Notes: generated by a model from the sequence alone, not told the origin. 19,893 nt of DNA from Bacteroidales bacterium (GCA_028701945.1 JAQVPT010000026.1:1-19893), one strand, 5' to 3'. Shown: positions 7,542-14,846, counted from the stretch's first letter. Numbers and translations are program-made.

Positions 7542-7662
7542 TTAATTTTTTAAATAAAAATTGAAGAAAGAGAAAAATTTTCCAGTAACTTGAAAAGGAG
7601 TTTAAAAGACTAGAGCATTTATTTGATAGAATCTCCTCATGTCTATTTCTTATTAATGTATA

Positions 7663-7838
7663 TTAATCGAAATCATCAATATCCAATGCACGATATTTAG
7701 TGTCTGCAAGCTTCGCTCGAATTGCAAATCCATGCTAACTGGAGAATACGAATGTTTGCGAAAATTCACCGATTCCCATTTCTGAACTGGGTCGAATAAT
7801 CAAATGCTGAATTGATGTGGTGATATCGCTAGATAGTG
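7663..7838 (-). pseudogene. C-terminal remnant of an unidentified gene
   Basis: The minus-strand frame reads SSDITTSIQHLIIRPSSEMG, then IGEFSQTFVFSS, an in-frame TAG at 7735-7737, then HGFAIRAKLADTKYRALDID and a stop at 7663. The amino-acid pattern looks protein-like on both sides of the stop. There is no intact start, and the upstream side runs into the palindromes at 7851-8016. IIRPSSEMGIGEF faintly recalls the tail of patatin-like phospholipases, but I would not assign it. It looks like the end of a gene broken by a stop and cut by repeats. Confidence 0.4.
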
Positions 7839-7850
7839 TCTGCAAGAACC

Positions 7851-7880
7851 GAGTTTACGAGCTCAGCGAAGCTAAAACTC
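7851..7880. repeat. Palindrome GAGTTT...AAACTC with CGAGCTCAGC core
   Basis: Arms GAGTTT (7851-7856) and AAACTC (7875-7880) surround the core CGAGCTCAGCGAAGCTAAA shared with the palindrome at 2706-2758. It sits 11 bases from the next repeat element. Confidence 0.45.
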
Positions 7881-7890
7881 CTTATTTTTA

Positions 7891-8016
7891 AGTCTTTGAT
7901 AAGAAAACGTCAAAGACATGGCTTTCGAAGTGTTGAAAATCAAGGCGTTTGCTTTTGCAAATAAATGTTTTCAACACGAGAGTAACGCAGTATTTGGCGT
8001 TTTCTTGCAAAGACTA
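7891..8016. repeat. Nested palindromic element, about 126 bases (MITE-like)
   Basis: Outer arms are AGTCTTTGATAAGAAAACGT (7891 onward) and GGCGTTTTCTTGCAAAGACT (7996-8015), near-perfect complements. Inner arms GTGTTGAAAA (7930-7939) and TTTTCAACAC (7968-7977) are perfect. Its right 77 bases (7940-8016) recur at 8924-9000 with only about three differences. No clear target duplication is seen and it has no coding capacity. The other pieces of the same family at 8924 and 11018 suggest a dispersed non-autonomous element. Confidence 0.65.
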
Positions 8017-8210
8017 GATAAAATTACAGAATCACAATATTATGTTTTGACGTAAGAATAATTTTCATTTTTCTCATATTTAATCTGAATACACATTTTA
8101 TTCTCCACACTTTTAAAATTTGCACTTTCAAATACATGTTGTTTTTTAATTTTGTATCTTCCAAATTTTGATGTAATATTACAGTTATAAATTTTTATAA
8201 AAATTATAAC

Positions 8211-8669
8211 ATGAAAATTAAAAACGGAACTCTTGTAACACTTGAATACGACTTGTATGTTGAAGCTTTTGATGGCGAACTGATAGAGTCAATAAAAAGT
8301 GATGAACCGGCAGTTTTTCTTTGCGGAAACGAAGAAATGCTCGAAACTTTTGAAGAAAAACTTATCGGACTTAAAGCTGGTGATAGTTTTAAATTTAGTT
8401 TAACTAAAGAAGAGGCATACGGAGACGATGATGAAGAGGCTTATGCTGAATTTCCAAAAGCTGCTTTTCTTGAAGAAGAAGGTAGTGTCTTGCCTGAAAT
8501 TGGAGATTATGTCCCAATGGAAGACGAAGACGGAACTGTTTTTGACGGTATAGTTGATGATATTACTGAAGACTTCCTTATTATTGACTTTAATCATCCT
8601 TTATCTGGCGAAGACTTGTTTTTCACAGGCACAATTCTTAAAGTAGAAGACACTCCTCCAAAAGAATAA
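8211..8669 (+). CDS. FKBP-type peptidyl-prolyl cis-trans isomerase, SlyD-like
   Basis: The 152-residue product has the SlyD layout: an FKBP half (LVTLEYDLYVEAFDGELIES ... GNEEMLETFEEKLIGLKAGD), the EEAYGDDDEEAY segment, an insert-in-flap region at about 70-120, and the closing FKBP strand with DFNHPLSGEDLFF. It would isomerise prolyl bonds and hold folding intermediates in the cytoplasm; no signal peptide is present. It is very acidic and lacks the His/Cys-rich nickel-binding tail of Escherichia coli SlyD. It is a single gene closed by the terminator at 8694. No good promoter consensus was found in front of it. Confidence 0.92.
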   Translation: MKIKNGTLVTLEYDLYVEAFDGELIESIKSDEPAVFLCGNEEMLETFEEKLIGLKAGDSFKFSLTKEEAYGDDDEEAYAEFPKAAFLEEEGSVLPEIGDYVPMEDEDGTVFDGIVDDITEDFLIIDFNHPLSGEDLFFTGTILKVEDTPPKE

Positions 8670-8693
8670 TAAGATTTAATAATATAAAATAAG

Positions 8694-8723
8694 AGCAGTT
8701 TCTTTTTAGAGACTGCTTTTTTT
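8694..8723 (+). terminator. Rho-independent terminator of the SlyD-like gene
   Basis: A 9-base stem AGCAGTTTC / GAGACTGCT (one G-T pair) with a six-base loop is followed by seven T. It starts 24 bases after the stop codon. Confidence 0.85.
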
Positions 8724-8818
8724 AATAGGTTATTTGGAAAAATAACAATATAATATATGTGCTTTTAGCGTCAACCATAATAGCCAAAATTTAGTGTCGT
8801 TTGTGTGTATCATTTGAT

Positions 8819-8923
8819 AGGGCAACCGCATGCTCTTTTATCATAATAATTTCAAATGTGTTTCATTACTTTTGAGTCTGAAAAGACTCATGTATTTTAA
8901 GCTTTGACTGAACGTAGTGAAAG
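8819..8923. repeat. Left-half copy of the 10681 MITE
   Basis: The text from AGGGCAACCGCATGC through the hairpin GAGTCTGAAAAGACTC to CTTTGACTGAACGTAGTGAAAG follows 10682-10787 of the complete element, with scattered differences. The right half and right terminus are missing. The sequence passes without a gap into the 77-base repeat at 8924. Confidence 0.65.
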
Positions 8924-9000
8924 TCAAGGCGTTTTCTTTTGCAAATAACTGTTTTCAACACGAGAGTAACGCAGTATTTGGCGTTTTCTTGCAAAGACTA
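8924..9000. repeat. 77-base copy of the 7891-8016 repeat, right part
   Basis: About 97% identical to 7940-8016 and ends at the same base (GCAAAGACTA). Its last bases supply a TTG (8989-8991) about 22 bases ahead of the -7 box at 9014, so the repeat may contribute to the promoter of the next gene. Confidence 0.7.
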
Positions 9001-9013
9001 ATTAAATAATAAT

Positions 9014-9021
9014 TACCTTTG
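9014..9021 (+). promoter_or_regulatory. Candidate promoter -7 box TACCTTTG
   Basis: A full match to TAnnTTTG, with a TTG at 8989-8991 (22-base spacer) inside the preceding repeat. It would drive the 9045 gene and probably ung. Confidence 0.45.
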
Positions 9022-9044
9022 TTGCTTATTTTAATGTGCAGATA

Positions 9045-9761
9045 ATGAAAAAAAACAATCAAGAAGATATGCTGGAGAAAATGAGGGAAATCGCATTACA
9101 AAACCCTGATAATATTCAGATAATTGAAACCAGCGTTGATTCAGAGATTCAGATAGAGTTTTTTGAAGCTTTGCAAAGAGTGTCAGATATTGAAGAGGAT
9201 TATGATATTAAAGCATTGTATAATGAATTAATTTGCAAAGAAACTGCCATAGATAGAAAAAAAGAAATTCTGGCAACTCTTACAGCAGCCGGCGAAGTAG
9301 AAAGTTTTAGGCTGCTTGAGGAGTATCTAAAAAATGTTAACAAAGATTTTAAAATTTGGGCTTTTCTTGCCTGTCAGCAAGGAAGAATGCTCCTTGAATC
9401 TAAGCTTTTAGAAGAGTCTAAAATATATATTGCTTCTGGTTTGGGAGGTAGAGGACATAAGTTAAGATATGTTTTTGCTTTTGTTTCGCTCGGTGGTGAT
9501 TATAATGATTATCAAAAAAATATTATTAATGGTGAAATTGAATATTTCTTAAAAAAGAATGAAGGCGAAATTGAAAAAACCGAATTTGTGCAGGGATTTA
9601 CGCTTTGTACCGCTTTAGTTCCATTATATGTAAATCTAATTGATCTGATACAAGAAATTGTTGAGGAAATTAACCAATACGGTGGTTTTTTACGGGAGAA
9701 CGTTTTTATTACTAACGAAAAACCTGTGCAAATTGAAGATTTACAAAAGATATTTGATTAG
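9045..9761 (+). CDS. Unknown helical protein upstream of ung
   Basis: Read from the ATG at 9045 this gives 238 residues; an in-frame GTG at 9036 would add three, but ATG is preferred. The product is acidic and largely alpha-helical (MLEKMREIALQNPDNIQIIE ... ATLTAAGEVESFRLLEEYLK ... FKIWAFLACQQGRMLLESKL), a pattern compatible with HEAT- or TPR-like helical repeats at about 55-130. No signal peptide, membrane segment or catalytic motif is visible. The gap to ung is only 23 bases, so the two are probably co-transcribed. I do not recognise the family, and a role in DNA repair is not implied by position alone. Confidence 0.75.
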   Translation: MKKNNQEDMLEKMREIALQNPDNIQIIETSVDSEIQIEFFEALQRVSDIEEDYDIKALYNELICKETAIDRKKEILATLTAAGEVESFRLLEEYLKNVNKDFKIWAFLACQQGRMLLESKLLEESKIYIASGLGGRGHKLRYVFAFVSLGGDYNDYQKNIINGEIEYFLKKNEGEIEKTEFVQGFTLCTALVPLYVNLIDLIQEIVEEINQYGGFLRENVFITNEKPVQIEDLQKIFD

Positions 9762-9784
9762 TATTTTCAAATTTATATTGTGAT

Positions 9785-10489
9785 ATGACCGGACAAATTG
9801 TAAAAATTGAAAAATCATGGTATAATAAATTAGCAGTTGAGTTTGAGAAAGATTATTTTATTAAATTAAATGATTTCCTTACTGAAGAACGTGCTCAATA
9901 CGAGGTTTTTCCTCCAGTAGCGAGAATGTTTTCTGCTTTTGATTTAACTCCTTTTGATGAGGTTAAAGTTGTTATTATCGGACAAGATCCTTATCATGGT
10001 GAAGGACAAGCTCATGGTTTGTGCTTTTCTGTTCCGTTCGGGGTTAAAATTCCGCCATCTTTAGTAAATATTTATAAAGAGCTTAATGCTGATGTTGGTT
10101 TTGAAATTCCTAAGCATGGAAATTTAGAAACTTGGGCAAATCAAGGGGTGTTTTTAATCAATGCGACTTTATCTGTTCGTGCTCATACCCCAGGTTCGCA
10201 TCAAAAAAAAGGCTGGGAGAATTTTACTGACAGCATTATTTCAGTACTTAGCAAAGAACAAAATAATTTAGCCTTTTTACTTTGGGGAAACTATGCCAAA
10301 ACTAAGGAATCCTTGATTGATCAGACTAAACATTTGGTGCTTAAAGCTTCTCATCCTTCACCTCTTGGCGCTTATAAAAGCTTTTTTGGTTGCAGGCATT
10401 TCTCAAAAACAAACGAATATCTCAAGTCGAAAGGTGTAGAAGTAATAAATTGGAATTTGCCTAAAGATTTAGACCTGAAATTGTTTTAG
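9785..10489 (+). CDS. ung: Uracil-DNA glycosylase, family 1
   Basis: It removes uracil from DNA as the first step of base excision repair. The 234-residue product carries the water-activating motif GQDPYH with Asp68, the following HGLCFSVPFGVKIPPSLVNI loop, LLWGNYAK, and the minor-groove loop HPSPLGAYKSFFGCRHF with His190. The equivalents in Escherichia coli are Asp64 and His187. The length is normal for the family. It lies 23 bases after the unknown 9045 gene and probably shares its transcript. No terminator hairpin is evident after the stop. Confidence 0.97.
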   Translation: MTGQIVKIEKSWYNKLAVEFEKDYFIKLNDFLTEERAQYEVFPPVARMFSAFDLTPFDEVKVVIIGQDPYHGEGQAHGLCFSVPFGVKIPPSLVNIYKELNADVGFEIPKHGNLETWANQGVFLINATLSVRAHTPGSHQKKGWENFTDSIISVLSKEQNNLAFLLWGNYAKTKESLIDQTKHLVLKASHPSPLGAYKSFFGCRHFSKTNEYLKSKGVEVINWNLPKDLDLKLF

Positions 10490-10670
10490 TAACTATAGTG
10501 TAGGAAACTTTTTAAAATAAATGAGTTTGCTCTTGCAAATGCGATGCACTGAGCACGTAGAATTAAGCCTTTCCATAGAGTGTAGTCGAAATGAAGTCGA
10601 AGTAACTGTTGTTTCAAAAAGAGAACCTTTATCTCAAGAGCGAAACGAATAATAACGCAGAAATAAGCGT
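10490..10670. other. Non-coding stretch with repeat-like words
   Basis: No gene is seen. It contains AATAACGCAG near 10650, a word shared with the 7891/8924 repeat family, and GTAGTCGAAATGAAGTCGAA, an imperfect internal direct repeat. It looks like an old, diverged intergenic element. Confidence 0.4.
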
Positions 10671-10893
10671 ACCGATTCACCAGGGCAAACGCATACTTTT
10701 TTTATCACAATAATTTTCAATGGTTTTCATTACTTTTGAGTCTGAAAGACTCATTTATTATAACCTTTGACTGACCGGAGTGAAAGTAAGGGTTAAAATA
10801 TGCAGATGAATTTCTTTTGGCATGATTTTTTTGTGCATAGCTATCCCAAAAGTATGACAAAAGAAAAGTGTGCGTTTGCCCTGACCGATTCAC
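10671..10893. mobile_element. Complete 203-base MITE with 10-base target duplication
   Basis: The element spans 10681-10883. Its termini CAGGGCAAACGCATAC and GTGTGCGTTTGCCCTG are complementary at 15 of 16 positions. It is flanked by a perfect direct repeat ACCGATTCAC (10671-10680 and 10884-10893), the mark of transposition. Inside are a small hairpin GAGTCTGAAAGACTC and no open frame, so it is non-autonomous and needs a transposase from elsewhere. A left-half copy lies at 8819-8923. The transposase family is not identifiable from these data. Confidence 0.85.
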
Positions 10894-11017
10894 GAATATC
10901 CATAATATACTAAATATTTATTAGTAATTTGACGTTTTTTTTACAATGACCGTCCTTTGTACCAATGGTTGGTTCATAATGTTAGAGTTCAAGGCTTGTG
11001 AATTTTTTAATTGTTAG

Positions 11018-11071
11018 GTGTTTACTTTTGTAAATGACTGATTGCCAATGCAAGCATAACGCAGAAATCGG
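11018..11071. repeat. Diverged copy of the 7891/8924 repeat family
   Basis: Compared with TTTTCTTTTGCAAATAACTG and the following GAGAGTAACGCAG of the 77-base repeat, this stretch has TTTACTTTTGTAAATGACTG and later AAGCATAACGCAGAAAT. The order and spacing agree but identity is much lower. Confidence 0.4.
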
Positions 11072-11087
11072 ACATTATAGACAGTTA

Positions 11088-11918
11088 CTATTTAGATGTT
11101 TTTATCTTCGACCGCACCTCAATCAAAGTTAACTTTGCAGAACTAATTTCAGTTGTTAAGCTGTCGATTTGTGGTTTTAAAGAAGATATTATAATCTCAT
11201 TTGTAGATATCAATCCTGAATTATAATCAATCTTTGTTTTATTTTCGGATATTTTATTCTCATTTTCTGATTTTGATGTGGTAAGTTTATTCATTTCATC
11301 GCCATCTCCAAATTCACTATTTTCTATATTGCTATCTATTTTGCTTGTCTTTTTCTGATATTTTGTGTTCGATTTATTGAGTTTTATATTTTGTTTTTTA
11401 CTCTTTTTTATGGATTTGTTAGCTTTTTTATTTTCTTTTTGTAATACTTTTAAGCTTTTGCTCTTGTCTTTAATATAATCGGGTAAATAGTCATTATAAT
11501 AATTGTGAACAAAATAGTTGATGAATTCTTCAAACTTATCAAGTTCAGTAGGGTAAAGTTTTGAGTTTAAATAAATATCATAACCTAATTTATATGCTAC
11601 ATTTAGAGAAATTTCATTATCTTTATTGTAGATATATGCTAACAAATCGCCTCTTTTATCTGTTATTTGATTAATAACGGTTTCTTCGATTATGAGTACA
11701 CCGTCATCCTCTTTCATTTTCTCATCTAAATGGGTTTTAATAAATGATACCCATGATTTCTTTATGTCTTTGATGTCCCCTTTGAGCATCACATTCCCAA
11801 CATTGACTGGGGTCCCGTTTATCAAAACATTTTCTTCATTAAAATTAAGAAATGAATTTTGTGCATTTAATTGACAAAAGGGCAATAAAGCCATTGCAAT
11901 AATCAGAAGTGTTTTCAT
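11088..11918 (-). CDS. Exported protein with Lys-rich coiled-coil tail, unknown
   Basis: The 276-residue product starts MKTLLIIAMALLPFCQLNAQ, a classical signal peptide probably cut after NAQ. Residues about 25-145 look globular (mixed alpha/beta, with IEETVINQITDKRGDLLAYI and a Tyr-rich FVHNYYNDYLPDYI). From about 150 to the end it is a long polar, Lys/Asn/Ser-rich helix (ENKKANKSIKKSKKQNIKL ... PQIDSLTTEISSAKLTLIEV) typical of a coiled coil. It is the second gene of a pair: its ATG lies 12 bases after the stop of the 12485-11931 gene. No family is recognised. It may be a periplasmic partner of the upstream membrane protein. Confidence 0.75.
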   Translation of the reverse strand: MKTLLIIAMALLPFCQLNAQNSFLNFNEENVLINGTPVNVGNVMLKGDIKDIKKSWVSFIKTHLDEKMKEDDGVLIIEETVINQITDKRGDLLAYIYNKDNEISLNVAYKLGYDIYLNSKLYPTELDKFEEFINYFVHNYYNDYLPDYIKDKSKSLKVLQKENKKANKSIKKSKKQNIKLNKSNTKYQKKTSKIDSNIENSEFGDGDEMNKLTTSKSENENKISENKTKIDYNSGLISTNEIIISSLKPQIDSLTTEISSAKLTLIEVRSKIKTSK

Positions 11919-11930
11919 CTTATTTATTTG

Positions 11931-12485
11931 TTAATTTTTGAATTGCATTACAAAAACTCCAATTTTTTTATTTAACCCAGTGATAGGGGTAATGATTAGA
12001 AAATCTGTTGAATCTTTTTTAATAACTTGCTCATTAATAAATTTATAACTCATATTTGTTTCACCTTCATCTTTTTTGTCAGTTGATATTTCAATAACAA
12101 ATGTTTCGGGGTTTATCAGTTGTAATTTGATAATGTCTGGGTTTTTAATAAATTCATTAAAAAACTGATTAATTTGTTCTTGGTTATCCCTTAGAAGCTC
12201 GCTTCTTATCGCCCAAGAAAAAGTTTTGGCAGTTAAAAGAAGTCTTTCCGAATTTAAACTGTCAAGCCTTAATTCATAGGTAGAAGTAATTTCTTGTTTT
12301 TGCTTATTAAAATCTTTCTTAAGAAGAGATATTTTAATAAATGACCACAATGATATTATGAATATGACTAGTATTAAACCTGCATAATACTTGTGTTTCC
12401 AAACAAATTTCATAAACTTGTTTTCTTTCTTTGGAGAATCTTTTATATTCTTAGATTGGTCTGTCGTTTCAACTTCTTGTTTCAT
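11931..12485 (-). CDS. Single-pass membrane protein, unknown, first gene of a pair
   Basis: The 184-residue product has a polar, charged N-terminus (about 33 residues), one membrane helix at about 34-53 (YYAGLILVIFIISLWSFIKI), a short coiled-coil stretch (LLKKDFNKQKQEITSTYEL), then a globular domain of about 120 residues with a predicted beta-rich end (IIKLQLINPETFVIEISTDK ... FLIITPITGLNKKIGVFVMQ). The layout resembles a sensor-type or scaffold protein with an outward-facing domain, but no signalling output domain is present and no family is recognised. It is probably translated together with the exported coiled-coil protein downstream. Confidence 0.75.
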   Translation of the reverse strand: MKQEVETTDQSKNIKDSPKKENKFMKFVWKHKYYAGLILVIFIISLWSFIKISLLKKDFNKQKQEITSTYELRLDSLNSERLLLTAKTFSWAIRSELLRDNQEQINQFFNEFIKNPDIIKLQLINPETFVIEISTDKKDEGETNMSYKFINEQVIKKDSTDFLIITPITGLNKKIGVFVMQFKN

Positions 12486-12576
12486 CTTTTCTTTTTTTCT
12501 TTTCGTTATTAATTCAAATATGAGTTTGGTTGAATTTAACTCAGTTTATTTCTTTTAGAAAATAATTCCTAAGAAA

Positions 12577-13647
12577 CTATTTTCTGTTATTATATTCTTC
12601 TAAAATTGTGTCAAAAGTTTCTTTAACCGAAATGATTTTATTAGCGAGATAAGCATTTGTTCCTGCAAACGCATATCCATTATTAAATTTGCCTTTAAAA
12701 GCACTGTAAAGAGCCGAAATAATGCAATATGGGCTTGAAGAAATGTCGCATGTTTTGATACATTTAAAAGGACATCGAATTGGGATTTTTTGTCCAAGTT
12801 TTACTTTATCCAGAAACCCGTTTGAGATTGCTCGTCCAGGCATACCAACAGGGCTTTGTATTAGTTGTATATCTTCAGCATGAGCATTTATATAGCATTG
12901 TTTAAATTCGTCCGAGGCATCGCACTCTGTTGTAGTAACAAATCTAGTTCCCATTTGAACACCAGAAGCACCTAAGTCTATAAAATCGGAAATGTTTTGT
13001 CCAGTGTAAACTCCACCCGCAGCAATAACAGGTATTCTAACATTGTAAATGTTTTCAAAATTTCTTACAATTGCTACAACCTCAGGTATTAAATGTTCTA
13101 GTGAATATGTTTCGTCAGTAACTTGGTTAGCTTTAAATCCAAGATGACCACCAGCTTTAGGCCCTTCGACAACAATTGCATCTGGCAAATAGTCGAAATC
13201 GTGTTTCCATTTTTCAATAATAAGTTTTGCAGCTCTTGCAGATGAAACTATCGGAACTAATTTTGTAGTGCTATTTTTTGTTAAAAATGATGGTAAATTT
13301 AATGGCAATCCGCCACCGCTAAAAATAATATCTGCTTTTTCTGCTATGGCAGTTTTTACCATATCAGCAAAGTTTGACATTGCAACCATTACATTTATGC
13401 CAATAACCCCGCGTGTCTTTTCGCGAGCTTTGCGTAATTCTTCTTTTAATCCAGTAATGCTATTTTCAAGAAAATCTGCTCCAGCTTGTCTGTAAAGCAT
13501 CCCTAGACCAGCACTTGCAATAACGCCTACGCCTCCTTGGTTTGCTACTGCCGCAGCCATTCCAGACAAAGAGATGCCAACCCCCATGCCGCCCTGAATA
13601 ATTGGAATCCTGATTTCTAGATTTCCAATCCTTAATGTGTTTATCAT
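12577..13647 (-). CDS. Nitronate monooxygenase / FabK-like flavoprotein with Cys cluster
   Basis: This is a TIM-barrel FMN enzyme of the nitronate monooxygenase (2-nitropropane dioxygenase)/FabK superfamily, 356 residues. It starts LEIRIPIIQGGMGVGISLSG and has GVIGINVMVAMSNF, the catalytic-His segment EGPKAGGHLG (His168), IPVIAAGGVYTG, and the FMN-phosphate segment GASGVQMGTRFV. Near the C-terminus it carries four cysteines, at 292, 296, 300 and 308 (CPFKCIKTC ... YCI), spaced CX3CX3CX7C. This is not part of the classical catalytic core and could bind a metal or an Fe-S cluster. The substrate is uncertain: alkyl nitronates, or an enoyl-ACP if FabK-like. It is a lone gene with its own -7 box. 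Confidence 0.9.
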   Translation of the reverse strand: MINTLRIGNLEIRIPIIQGGMGVGISLSGMAAAVANQGGVGVIASAGLGMLYRQAGADFLENSITGLKEELRKAREKTRGVIGINVMVAMSNFADMVKTAIAEKADIIFSGGGLPLNLPSFLTKNSTTKLVPIVSSARAAKLIIEKWKHDFDYLPDAIVVEGPKAGGHLGFKANQVTDETYSLEHLIPEVVAIVRNFENIYNVRIPVIAAGGVYTGQNISDFIDLGASGVQMGTRFVTTTECDASDEFKQCYINAHAEDIQLIQSPVGMPGRAISNGFLDKVKLGQKIPIRCPFKCIKTCDISSSPYCIISALYSAFKGKFNNGYAFAGTNAYLANKIISVKETFDTILEEYNNRK

Positions 13648-13691
13648 TTTGATGTTTTTTTTACTCTCAATTGTAGTATCGAAAGATGGTG

Positions 13692-13699
13692 CAAAGATA
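13692..13699 (-). promoter_or_regulatory. -7 box for the nitronate monooxygenase-like gene
   Basis: On the minus strand it reads TATCTTTG, the most typical Bacteroidota form, 44 bases before the ATG at 13647. The upstream element is degenerate. Confidence 0.45.
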
Positions 13700-13834
13700 G
13701 TTAATTAAATAAAACGAACATAAATTATTTATTTATATTAAGTGAATTCTGCTTGTAATCAACTAGGTGCATTTTGTATGCATTTATTTTGATTTAGCAT
13801 TATTTTGCAAAACAAATTGTAATAATTTCTGAGA

Positions 13835-14224
13835 CTATAAGCTATCAATGATAATTTTAATCTTTTCGTGAACTGCTTGTGCAACTTCTCCAAGTTTACT
13901 GTTCTCGACTGAGATCATCGAAGCAATCGGATCTACCGCAGCAACTTCAATTTCTCCTGATTCTAATTCTTGAATAATAAAATTACAAGGAAGCATTGTG
14001 CCAATCTTGTTTTCCTGGGTTAATGCTTCATAAGCAAACTGTGGATGACAAGCTCCTAAAATTATGTACGGTTTAATATCTGCACCGATTTTGTTTTTTA
14101 ATGTTGCTTTCATATCGATTTGTGTTAATACACCAAAACCTTCAAGTTTCATTTTATCAATTACATAATTTGTAACTTGTTCTAAATCTTTGCCCTTAAG
14201 GACTTTTGAAAAGTAGTAACTCAT
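13835..14224 (-). CDS. DUF302 family protein
   Basis: The 129-residue product matches the DUF302 pattern along its length: EGFGVLTQIDMKATLKNKIG, then PYIILGACHPQFAYEAL, IGTMLPCNFIIQELESGEIE, VAAVDPIASM and a C-terminal helix. The family is widespread and small, and its biochemical role is not settled. The conserved GACHP and LPC segments hold Cys and His that could bind a ligand or metal. No signal peptide is seen, so it is cytoplasmic. It is a lone gene with no recognisable promoter box close to the ATG. Confidence 0.92.
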   Translation of the reverse strand: MSYYFSKVLKGKDLEQVTNYVIDKMKLEGFGVLTQIDMKATLKNKIGADIKPYIILGACHPQFAYEALTQENKIGTMLPCNFIIQELESGEIEVAAVDPIASMISVENSKLGEVAQAVHEKIKIIIDSL

Positions 14225-14380
14225 TTTTTTATGTTTTAATTTATATTTATTGGTAAGTTATGACAAATTATGAGGTAAATGGTTTAATATAATGCGATAA
14301 TTGTTTGATTGCACCATTTTTAATAATCAAATATTTAAGTCCAATAACAAAGAACAATAAACCTTTCGCCCGTTAATAAA

Positions 14381-14593
14381 CTACAAAACATTAAACGACA
14401 TTTCGTTTTCACAAGTCCTTAAATTCAGCTCACGCAGTTACCGCAAGTTTAACTCATATCCATCCTTAATAAGTTTTTCTTAGCCATTTTCAAAAGCAGA
14501 AATCACCTTATTTGTTTCAGCTTTTCTATCGCAAAGATACTCGAGTGAGATGTAATCCAATACAGGAAATGGATTGAAACTATCCGAAATTCG
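14381..14593 (-). pseudogene. Remnant of an AAA-type ATPase gene N-terminus
   Basis: The minus-strand frame reads SFNPFPVLDYISLEYLCDRK, then AETNKVISAFENG, with in-frame TAA codons at 14480-14482 and 14438-14440 and a final stop at 14381. NPF-(x)-YIS-x-EYxCDRxxET-(x)-I-x-AF-x-NG is the opening pattern of a common Bacteroidota ATP-binding protein family, which continues with a P-loop. Here the P-loop and the rest are absent. There is no in-frame start: the nearest ATG (14597) is out of frame by one. It is a decayed 5' fragment. Confidence 0.5.
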
Positions 14594-14605
14594 GCATTAT
14601 TCATA

Positions 14606-14638
14606 TTACATATTTTGCGTTACACATTTTACGTTACA
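14606..14638. repeat. 14-base tandem repeat, 2.4 copies
   Basis: TTACATATTTTGCG, TTACACATTTTACG and TTACA follow head to tail. The length is too short to suggest a function. Confidence 0.5.
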
Positions 14639-14706
14639 AAGACAGTGCATTAAATTCAAGTTGTCAATTGTTTTTTAGTCTGAAAACGAAAATAAGATAA
14701 TCAGAG

Positions 14707-14714
14707 TATCTTTG
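14707..14714 (+). promoter_or_regulatory. Candidate -7 box TATCTTTG for the mtnP operon
   Basis: A full TAnnTTTG match 133 bases before the ATG at 14847. A second candidate, TATTTTTG, lies at 14790-14797. Neither has a well-spaced TTG, so the start of this operon's transcript is uncertain. Confidence 0.35.
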
Positions 14715-14846
14715 CCGAAAGATGATCTGTTTTAAAGATTTTAGGAATAGTTTTTGAATAGTTGATAAGTAATTGAAAAATCAGAGCGATATTTTTGATT
14801 TTAATGAATAATAAGTTATATTTTTCGCATTTAATTTTGAGTGATT

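Noticed and set aside
9036..9044. GTG start for the gene upstream of ung
   Set aside because: An in-frame ATG lies three codons later at normal distance from the -7 box, and nothing favours GTG.
10486..10680. Minus-strand frame of 64 codons after ung
   Set aside because: Its start is at the left edge of the MITE target site and it overlaps repeat-like DNA. No protein pattern is seen.
12555..12590. Inverted repeat AGAAAATA...TATTTTCT after the nitronate monooxygenase-like gene, considered a terminator
   Set aside because: No T-run follows the stem on the minus strand, and the stem is almost only A-T pairs.
14532..14560. Minus-strand TTG - 18 - TATCTTTG, suggesting a small RNA promoter
   Set aside because: The box lies inside the coding remnant EYLCDR of the ATPase fragment, so the match is explained by the codons. 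No RNA family was recognised downstream.
14549..14580. GGAAATGGATTGAAAC resembles the end of a type I CRISPR repeat
   Set aside because: It occurs once, without spacers or cas genes, and lies inside the ATPase remnant.
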